Shown here one piece after another: positions 58,211 to 64,000 of a stretch of DNA of 64,000 bases. The notes under the pieces were generated by a model, which searched no databases, was not told the origin of the DNA, and worked only from the letters and a program-made list of their open reading frames with translations. The translations under genes were made by a program, and so were the position numbers. Within the stretch, counting starts at the first letter, position 1; each line of letters begins with the position of its first letter. Source of the stretch: Actinomadura luzonensis (GTDB lineage: Bacteria > Actinomycetota > Actinomycetes > Streptosporangiales > Streptosporangiaceae); the NCBI RefSeq assembly GCF_022664455.2, contig NZ_JAKRKC020000003.1:992001-1056000 (forward strand), in the 5' to 3' direction.

Positions 58211-59256
58211 TCGCGGACCTGCGCACGGAGCTGCGCACCGCCCCGCTGCCCCGCCCCTGGGGCGCGGACGTGCCGGCCAACCACGTGATCGTCACCCACG
58301 TCACGCTCAAGGACGGCCGCACCGGCACCGGCTTCGCCTGGACCCCGCAGATCGGCGCGCACGCCGTGCGGGCACTGCTCGACCACGACCTGCGCGAGGC
58401 GCTGATCGGCCTCGACCCGCACCCCGAGCCGGTGTGGGACCGGCTGTGGCGGCACCTGCGCGAGGCCGGCCCCGGCGGGATCACCACGATCGCGCTGGCC
58501 GGCGTCGACCTCGCCCTGTGGGACCTGCGCTGCGGCGAGGCCGCCCTGCCCGACGTGCTCGGCCGCCGCCGCGCGGAGGTCCCGACCTACGGCAGCGGCG
58601 TCAACCTGCACTACTCCCTGGAGGAGCTGGTCGAGCAGGCCGGGCGCTGGACGGCGGCCGGCCACCGCGGCGTCAAGATCAAGGTGGGCCGCCCCGACCT
58701 GGCCGAGGACGTCGAGCGGGTCGCCGCGGTCCGCGAGGTCATCGGCCCCGACCGGCTGCTGATGATCGACGCCAACCAGCGCTGGGACCTGCACCGCGCC
58801 CGCCGCGCCCTCGCCGCGCTGCGCGCCTTCGACCTCCACTGGATCGAGGAGCCGCTGCCCGCCGACGACGTCGCCGCGCACGTGGAGCTGCGCCGCTCCA
58901 CCGACGTGCCGATCGCGGTGGGCGAGAACGTCTACACGACCTACGGCTTCCGCGACCTGCTCGCCGCCGGGGCGTGCGACGTGGTGCAGCCGAACGTGGT
59001 CCGGGTCGGCGGCATCACGCCGTTCCTGCGGATCGCCGAGCTGGCCAGGACCTACGACGTGCCGGTCTACCCGCACCTGCTCAGCGAGGTCTCCGGGCAG
59101 CTCGCGCTGGCCCTGCCGCTGCCGGCCATGGTGGAGGACGTCGAGGACGCCTCCTTCGCCGCGCTCGGGCTGCTGCGGGAGCCGTACCCGGTGGAGGCGT
59201 CCGGCGGGGTGCTGCGCTCGGGCGGGCACGCCGGGCTGGGACTGAGGTGGTCATGA
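58207..59256 (+). CDS. Enolase-superfamily aldarate dehydratase / lactone cycloisomerase
   Basis: This 349-residue protein is of the mandelate-racemase subgroup. Its residues: the KxK motif GVKIKVGRPDL, metal ligands Asp in LLMIDANQRWDL, Glu in HWIEEPLPADD and Glu in PIAVGENVYTTYGF, and the His base in VPVYPHLLSEVSG. The N-terminal capping domain has TGTGFAWTPQIGAHAVRALL. In this operon it should convert galactarate, glucarate or a galactarolactone to 5-dehydro-4-deoxyglucarate; the lactone-cycloisomerase variant is possible, because uronate dehydrogenases release a lactone. GTG 58207 overlaps the previous stop; it overlaps the next gene by ATGA. Confidence 0.87.
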   Translation: MIADLRTELRTAPLPRPWGADVPANHVIVTHVTLKDGRTGTGFAWTPQIGAHAVRALLDHDLREALIGLDPHPEPVWDRLWRHLREAGPGGITTIALAGVDLALWDLRCGEAALPDVLGRRRAEVPTYGSGVNLHYSLEELVEQAGRWTAAGHRGVKIKVGRPDLAEDVERVAAVREVIGPDRLLMIDANQRWDLHRARRALAALRAFDLHWIEEPLPADDVAAHVELRRSTDVPIAVGENVYTTYGFRDLLAAGACDVVQPNVVRVGGITPFLRIAELARTYDVPVYPHLLSEVSGQLALALPLPAMVEDVEDASFAALGLLREPYPVEASGGVLRSGGHAGLGLRWS

Positions 59257-61166
59257 TGACGAAGGTCGTCCTCGCCGGCGCCAACGGGCACGGCCGGCAT
59301 CACCTGGGCAACCTGCGCAGGCTGGCCGAGCGGGGCGTGGTCGAGCTGGCCGGGATCTGCGACGTGCGGCCGGTGGAGGTGGACTTCTGCGTGCCGCTGC
59401 AGTCGCCGGACCTGGCGGCGCTGGTGGACAAGACCGGCGCGGAGATCACGATCATCTGCACGCCGATCCACACCCACGCCGACCTCGCGGTGGCCGCGCT
59501 GCGCGCGGGCTCCCACGTGCTGCTGGAGAAGCCGCCCGCGCCCAGCCCCGAGGAGCACCGGCGGATCGCCGCCGCGGTGGCCGCGACGGGGCTGGCCTGC
59601 CAGGTCGGCTTCCAGTCGCTCGGCTCGGCGGCCGTGCCCGCGCTGCGCGAGCTGATCGCGAGCGGCGCGCTCGGCGCGGTGCGCGGCATCGGCGGCGCGG
59701 GCGCCTGGGAGCGGCCGGCCGCGTACTTCACCCGCTCGGCCTGGGCCGGGCGGCGCCGCCTGAACGGCGTGGACGTGGTGGACGGCGCGCTGACCAACCC
59801 GTTCGCGCACGCCGCGGCGACCGCGCTGGCGCTCACCGGCAGCGGCGTCACGAGCATCGAGACCGAGCTGTACCACGCCAACCCGATCGAGTCCGACGAC
59901 ACCTCCTGCCTGCGGGTCCGGCTAGACGACGGCACGACGATCACGATCGCGGTGTCGTTGTGCGCGGCCGAGCGGCACGAGCCGTACCTGGTGGTGCACG
60001 GCGACCAGGGCCGCGCCACGCTCGTCTACACCGAGGACCGGCTGCGCGTCGAGCACGCCGACGGCTCGGTCACCACGACCGTGTACGAGCGCACCGACCT
60101 GCTGGAGAACCTCATCGACCACGTCCGCACGGGCGCGGAGCTGCTGGTGCCGCTGGAGCGCACCGAGTCCTTCACCCGCGTGCTGGACGCCGTCCGGCTC
60201 GCCCCGGAGCCGCAGCCCATCCCCGAGCGGTACCAGGTGGCCGAGCGGGACGCGGCGGGCGAGGTCGTGCGGCGGGTGCTGCCGGGCGTCGCCGAGCTGA
60301 CCGCCCGCAGCGCGGACGAGCTGGCGCTCTACTCGGAGCTGGGCGCGCCCTGGTCGCGGGTGAGCCTGCGGGTCGGCGGGACCGAGGTGGCCGCGTACGA
60401 GACCCGGCCCGGCCTGCCGGCCACCGACTCCCCCCGCCCCTACCTGCACGCGGTGCGCACGCTGGGCGGCGCCGAGGTGACCGAGGTGCGGCCCGAGGAC
60501 CACGTGCACCACCTCGGCGTGAGCGTGGCGATCTCCGACCTCGGCGGGGTGAACTTCTGGGGCGGGCGCACGTACGTCAAGGACCAGGGGCCGACCTGGC
60601 TGGACGACCACGGCACGCAGCGGCACCGGGCCTTCACCCGCCTCGCCGACGACGGCTTCACCGAGGAGCTGGAGTGGACGGGCCCGGACGGGCGGCCGGT
60701 GGCCCGCGAGGAGCGCGTCGTGACGGCCCGGCCGCTGGGAGAGGCGTGGGCGCTGGACTTCGCGTTCACGCTGACGAACCTCACCGGCGCGCCCGTCGAG
60801 GTCAACAGCTCGGCCACCAAGGGCCGCGCGGGCGCCGGCTACGGCGGCTTCTTCTGGCGCGCCCCCGGCACGTCGGCGGACCGGGTGACGCTGCCCGGCG
60901 GCGAGGAGGATGTGCACGGCAGCCGCGAGCGGTGGGTGGCGCTGTCCGGGACCGGCCCGGGCGGGCGGGACTGGACGCTGGTGTTCGTCCAGGACGACGG
61001 GGACGCCTGGTTCGTCCGCAACGCCGAGTACCCGGGGGTCGGGCAGGCGCTCGCCTGGGACCGGCCGCTGCTGGTCGAGGACACCCTGACCCGGCGGGTC
61101 GTCACCGTCGTGGCCGACGGGCGGCTGAGCCGCGAGGAGGCCGCGTCACTGGCCGCCCAGGTCTGA
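59253..61166 (+). CDS. Gfo/Idh dehydrogenase fused to a DUF6807 (PmoA-like) domain
   Basis: This 637-residue protein is a fusion. Residues 1-335 form a Gfo/Idh/MocA dehydrogenase: VVLAGANGHGRHHLGNLRRL, SHVLLEKPPAPSPEEH, VGFQSLGSAAVPALRELI. Residues 370-637 match DUF6807, annotated in databases as PmoA-like: PYLHAVRTLGGAEVTEVRPE, DHVHHLGVSVAISDLGGVNF, GAGYGGFFWRAPG, GYGGF followed by VFVQDDGDAWFVRNAEYPGV. The DHxHH-type histidines are conserved. The PmoA label is misleading: no methane-oxygenase role is implied. The operon points to a sugar-acid substrate. It overlaps the TetR gene 3' end by 21 bases. Confidence 0.85.
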   Translation: MMTKVVLAGANGHGRHHLGNLRRLAERGVVELAGICDVRPVEVDFCVPLQSPDLAALVDKTGAEITIICTPIHTHADLAVAALRAGSHVLLEKPPAPSPEEHRRIAAAVAATGLACQVGFQSLGSAAVPALRELIASGALGAVRGIGGAGAWERPAAYFTRSAWAGRRRLNGVDVVDGALTNPFAHAAATALALTGSGVTSIETELYHANPIESDDTSCLRVRLDDGTTITIAVSLCAAERHEPYLVVHGDQGRATLVYTEDRLRVEHADGSVTTTVYERTDLLENLIDHVRTGAELLVPLERTESFTRVLDAVRLAPEPQPIPERYQVAERDAAGEVVRRVLPGVAELTARSADELALYSELGAPWSRVSLRVGGTEVAAYETRPGLPATDSPRPYLHAVRTLGGAEVTEVRPEDHVHHLGVSVAISDLGGVNFWGGRTYVKDQGPTWLDDHGTQRHRAFTRLADDGFTEELEWTGPDGRPVAREERVVTARPLGEAWALDFAFTLTNLTGAPVEVNSSATKGRAGAGYGGFFWRAPGTSADRVTLPGGEEDVHGSRERWVALSGTGPGGRDWTLVFVQDDGDAWFVRNAEYPGVGQALAWDRPLLVEDTLTRRVVTVVADGRLSREEAASLAAQV

Positions 61167-61895
61167 CCCGGGGGCACGGTCGCCGGGGCTCGCCCCCGCC
61201 GGCCCGCCCGGCACCGGGCCGCCCGGCACCGGCCCGCCCGACGCCGGAGCGCCCGGCACCGGGCCGCCTGAGGCGGTGTGCCGGAGGAGCCGCAGCGCGC
61301 CGCGCGACAGGGCCGTCAGGATGTCGGCGCACTCGTCCAGGTCGGGGTAGCGGCCCTCCAGGTGGCCGATGGCCAGGGCGTTGGTGGCGGCGTTGATGCC
61401 CTCGGCGATCATCTCCAGCCGCCGGCGGTCGCGCTCGTCGTCGGCGGTGTAGCCGAGCGCGGCCAGGTCGGCGGCGTGGTGCTCGCGGTAGACCCGCGCC
61501 GACTCGACGGCGAAGTCGCGCAGCAGCGACGACGGGTCGTGCCGGGCGCGGAGCTGGATGCGCAGCAGCTCCGGGTGCCGGCAGATGGCCTCCAGCGGCA
61601 GGCGGAAGGTCTCGCGGTGGCTGTCGAGGTCGCTGCGGGCCTCCCGGGCCTTGCGCCGGGCCTCGCGCATCGAGCCGCGCAGCTTCGCGCCGCCCTCCTC
61701 GGCCAGCACCCGCAGCAGGTCCTGCATGTCCTTGAAGTGCACGTAGAAGCTGGACTGGGCGATGCCGGCCGCCTTGGCGACCTTGACCGTGCTCAGCCCG
61801 GCCTCGCCCTCCTGGTCGAGGATCGCCAGCGCGGCCCGGATCAGGCGCCGCCGGGTCTGGTCCTTCGCCTCGCTCCTGCTGAGCGGTGTGGTCAT
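61146..61895 (-). CDS. TetR family regulator with Gly/Pro-rich tail
   Basis: This 249-residue TetR protein has the head RRRLIRAALAILDQEGEAGL, STVKVAKAAGIAQSSFYVHF (recognition AQSSFYVHFKDMQDLL) and a helical ligand domain to about residue 210. The last 40 residues are GGPVPG-type repeats, absent in most relatives. ATG 61895 was chosen, with AGAGGA upstream; GTG 61898 is adjacent. A perfect 26-bp palindrome lies 29 bases upstream, between this gene and the divergent importer, so it is almost certainly the operator. Confidence 0.88.
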   Translation of the reverse strand: MTTPLSRSEAKDQTRRRLIRAALAILDQEGEAGLSTVKVAKAAGIAQSSFYVHFKDMQDLLRVLAEEGGAKLRGSMREARRKAREARSDLDSHRETFRLPLEAICRHPELLRIQLRARHDPSSLLRDFAVESARVYREHHAADLAALGYTADDERDRRRLEMIAEGINAATNALAIGHLEGRYPDLDECADILTALSRGALRLLRHTASGGPVPGAPASGGPVPGGPVPGGPAGASPGDRAPGSDLGGQ

Positions 61896-61924
61896 CACGC
61901 GATCCTCTTGGGTCTTGTGCGTTC

Positions 61925-61950
61925 TTTCACCGATAGTACTATCGGTGAAA
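61925..61950. promoter_or_regulatory. Perfect 26-bp TetR operator
   Basis: The half TTTCACCGATAGT (61925-61937) is followed directly by its exact reverse complement to 61950. It lies between the TetR gene and the ABC importer. The length, symmetry and position are as expected for a TetR dimer-of-dimers site controlling both genes. Confidence 0.88.
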
Positions 61951-61984
61951 TTGCTCTCGGGGGACGATCCGGGAGGAGGCGTGG

Positions 61985-63613
61985 ATGAGACGCTGGAGAA
62001 CGCCGGCCACCCTGCTGCTGGCGGCGGCGACGCTGCTGGCCTGCAGCGGGCAGCGCCCGGTGGCCGGCGGGCCGCAGGCGGGGCCCTCGTCGTCGGCGTC
62101 CGGGCCCGCGCAGGGCGGGCGGCTGGTGTACGCGCTGAGCGCCGACGCCAACGGGTTCAACCCGATCACCGACCAGTTCGCGGCGCAGAGCTACAGCATG
62201 GTCACGCCGATCATCGAGCCGCTGGCGGCCGTGGCCGCGAACGGCGAGTGGAAGCCGTACCTGGCCGAGTCCATCACCCCCAACAAGACGTACGACGAGT
62301 GGACGATCAAGGTCAGGTCCGGCGTCGCGTTCTCCGACGGCATCCGGCTGACCGGTGACATCGTCAAGGCCAACCTGGAGGCGCAGAAGGCCTCGCCGCT
62401 GACCTCGGCCGCGTTCGGGCCGATCAAGTCGTTCGCGCTGGCCGACCCGATGACCGTCACGGTCAAGCTGTCGCAGCCGTGGGTCGCCTTCCCCTACTAC
62501 CTGACCACCCAGACCGGCATGATCGTGCCGCCCGCCTCGCTCTCCGACCCGAGGACGGCCAGCCTCAAACCGGTGGGCACCGGGCCGTTCCTGTTCAAGG
62601 AGTACGTCCCGGACAACCGCATGGTCGTCGTCAAGAACCCGCACTACTGGCGGCAGGGGCTGCCGTACCTGGACGAGATCGAGTTCCGCATCCTGCCCGA
62701 CAGCCAGACCCGGGCGCAGACCCTGGAGGCCGGCGGCGTGGACGCCATCGGCACCTCCCGCGACGAGGACCTCGCCAAGTTCGGCGCCATGAAGGACGCC
62801 TACACCGTGCACCGGGCCGCCGGGATGGCGGTCGCGGAGTCGTTCTTCCTGCTCAACACCGCCGTGCCGCCGCTCGACGACGTACGCGTGCGCAAGGCCC
62901 TCGCCTACGCCACCGACCGCAGGACCTTCATCTCGACCCTGCGCGGCGGGCTGACCCAGCCGGCCGACGGCCCGTGGTCGAAGGACTCCCCCTGGTACGT
63001 CCCCGGCGGCTACCCCGACCACGACCTCGCCAAGGCGACCGCCCTGATCAAGGAGGTCGAGGCGGCGAAGGGCCCGATCCGCGTCGAGCTGCTGTCCACC
63101 CCCGACCCGAACACCATGCAGAGCGTCGAGCTGGCCCAGGACATGTGGCGCAAGGCCGGCGTCGAGGTGACGATCAAGCAGGCCGACCAGGCCGACCTGA
63201 TCAACCGCGCGATCACCGGCAACTACCAGGCCACCGTCTGGGTGCAGTTCTCCGCCCAGGACCCCGACGGCGAGTACGTCTGGATGCACGAGGCGTACGC
63301 CAAGCCGGTCGGCGCGATCTCGCTCAACATGTCCCGGCTCAAGGACGACAAGCTCAGCAAGGCCTTCGACGCCGGCCGGGTCAGCGCCGACCCCGAGGTG
63401 CGCAAGCAGGCGTACGCGACCGTGCAGCAGCGGCTGCGCGAGCTGGTGCCGTACGTGTTCGTCGACCACCTCGACACCGGGGCCATCATCGCGCGGACCC
63501 GCGTGCACGGCATCGGCGAGCACACGCTGCCCGACGGCGAGAAGGGGCTGCCGCTGACCGGCTCGCCCATCCCGTTCCACCCGTTCACGCAGGTCTGGGT
63601 CACCCAGCAGTGA
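61985..63613 (+). CDS. Oligopeptide-type ABC substrate-binding lipoprotein
   Basis: This 542-residue family-5 (DppA/OppA/NikA-like) binding protein has a lipoprotein signal (TLLLAAATLLACSG, lipobox LLAC). The following core has LVYALSADANGFNPITDQFA, KPYLAESITPNKTYDEWTIK, VAFSDGIRLTGDIVKANLEA, PVGTGPFLFKEYVPDNRMVV, and VRVRKALAYATDRRTFISTL. It would bind a peptide, an oligosaccharide or another large solute; the sequence does not tell which. The regulator is the divergent TetR. It overlaps the permease gene by GTGA. Confidence 0.9.
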   Translation: MRRWRTPATLLLAAATLLACSGQRPVAGGPQAGPSSSASGPAQGGRLVYALSADANGFNPITDQFAAQSYSMVTPIIEPLAAVAANGEWKPYLAESITPNKTYDEWTIKVRSGVAFSDGIRLTGDIVKANLEAQKASPLTSAAFGPIKSFALADPMTVTVKLSQPWVAFPYYLTTQTGMIVPPASLSDPRTASLKPVGTGPFLFKEYVPDNRMVVVKNPHYWRQGLPYLDEIEFRILPDSQTRAQTLEAGGVDAIGTSRDEDLAKFGAMKDAYTVHRAAGMAVAESFFLLNTAVPPLDDVRVRKALAYATDRRTFISTLRGGLTQPADGPWSKDSPWYVPGGYPDHDLAKATALIKEVEAAKGPIRVELLSTPDPNTMQSVELAQDMWRKAGVEVTIKQADQADLINRAITGNYQATVWVQFSAQDPDGEYVWMHEAYAKPVGAISLNMSRLKDDKLSKAFDAGRVSADPEVRKQAYATVQQRLRELVPYVFVDHLDTGAIIARTRVHGIGEHTLPDGEKGLPLTGSPIPFHPFTQVWVTQQ

Positions 63614-64000
63614 TCGTCGTCCACCGGCTGGTCCGGCTCCTGGTGGTGCTGCTCGCGGTCACCTTCCTGTCCTACGTCCTGCTCAACCTGCTGCCGGGCG
63701 ACCCGGTCACGCAGATCCTGGGCCTGTCGGCGACGGAGGAGGCCCGCGCGCAGGTACGCCAGGAGCTGGGCCTGGACCAGCCGTTGCTGGTGCGCTACCT
63801 CGACTGGCTCGGCGGGCTCGTCACCGGCGACTTCGGGCACTCCTCCATCACCCGGCTGCCGGTCGCCGCCGAGCTGGCCGAGCGGCTGCCCGTCACGCTG
63901 GAGCTGCTGGTCGCGGCGCAGGTCATCGCGCTCGGGCTGGCGATCCCGGTGGGCGTGGCCGCCGCCCGCCGCGCCGGGCGGGCGCTGGACCAGGCACTGA
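63610..64000 (+). CDS. Oligopeptide-type ABC permease (DppB-like), 5' part
   Basis: The gene starts at GTG 63610 and runs off the window; 130 codons are present. It begins VIVVHRLVRLLVVLLAVTFL with a first helix and then SYVLLNLLPGDPVTQILGLS, the LLPGDP motif of DppB/OppB. Then comes QELGLDQPLLVRYLDWLGGL, VTGDFGHSSITRLPVAAELA and ERLPVTLELLVAAQVIALGL. This is the expected N-terminal third. It begins inside the stop codon of the binding-protein gene. Confidence 0.92.
   Translation, partial: MIVVHRLVRLLVVLLAVTFLSYVLLNLLPGDPVTQILGLSATEEARAQVRQELGLDQPLLVRYLDWLGGLVTGDFGHSSITRLPVAAELAERLPVTLELLVAAQVIALGLAIPVGVAAARRAGRALDQAL

Noticed and set aside
59253..61166. Methane monooxygenase subunit (PmoA)
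   Set aside because: The DUF6807 domain is annotated PmoA in databases, but it is soluble, fused to a sugar dehydrogenase and lies in a uronate operon.

Overview
The window is uniformly high-GC DNA with dense, mostly non-gapped genes, GTG starts, very strong third-position G/C bias, AfsR/SARP-, LacI-, TetR- and CGNR-type regulators and lipoprotein- or Tat-exported proteins. This points to a large-genome, soil-type filamentous actinomycete. Streptosporangiaceae (for example Nonomuraea) or Streptomyces relatives fit, but I cannot fix the genus without a search. I see no rRNA, tRNA, insertion sequence, phage or CRISPR array; the window reads as ordinary chromosome.

Region 1 (1-19 kb) is a patchwork of short transcription units. 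In order it holds: a LysR regulator; an SDR / SnoaL-like / VOC operon behind two palindromes; mycothiol-type DinB-like proteins; a deletion-derived remnant of a CocE/NonD hydrolase; a lipoprotein; a DHFR-like reductase; an orphan NarL-class histidine kinase; a monoacylglycerol-lipase-like hydrolase; AlkB; an amidohydrolase-esterase-HTH operon; an SRPBCC protein; a 1105-residue AfsR-type regulator; a MazG-like protein; and a MarR-hydrolase pair.

Region 2 (18.8-27.8 kb) begins with a LacI regulator divergent from a sugar ABC importer and a GH5 glycosidase. Two matching 13-bp LacI palindromes flank the promoter. It continues with the complete ferrous-iron system efeUOB behind a DtxR/IdeR iron box.

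Region 3 (27.8-34.1 kb) is the most interesting part. Six same-strand genes, the last five with overlapping ends, match the families named after Salmonella STM4015, STM4014, STM4013, STM4012 and STM4011: leucine-rich-repeat-like protein, ATP-grasp protein, alkaline-phosphatase/sulfatase-fold hydrolase and two radical SAM enzymes. To my knowledge no function is established. The STM4015 gene is duplicated in tandem here, and the radical SAM and ATP-grasp genes carry in-frame minisatellites.

Region 4 (34.1-43.2 kb) holds a GbsR/MarR regulator divergent from an O-methyltransferase-like gene across a 23-bp palindrome, a DUF6745 pair, a CGNR zinc-finger regulator with a 15-bp repeat tract, an arginase-family protein, a DUF4434 protein, an SDR and a secreted tripeptidyl-aminopeptidase-type hydrolase closed by a 17-bp-stem hairpin.

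Region 5 (43.3-49.4 kb) is a glycerol-type ABC importer, glpSTPQUV-like. Its two ATPases carry complementary defects predicting one canonical and one degenerate ATP site.

Region 6 (49.4-61.2 kb) is a carbohydrate locus: sugar importer, Gfo/Idh dehydrogenase and esterase on the minus strand; a LacI regulator; and on the plus strand an oxidative hexuronate pathway (uronate dehydrogenase-like, enolase-superfamily aldarate dehydratase, 5-dehydro-4-deoxyglucarate dehydratase) plus a Gfo/Idh-DUF6807 fusion. Related LacI-type operators occur at both promoters, suggesting one regulon.

Region 7 (61.1-64 kb) is a TetR regulator facing an oligopeptide-type ABC importer across a perfect 26-bp palindrome. 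The permease runs off the window end.
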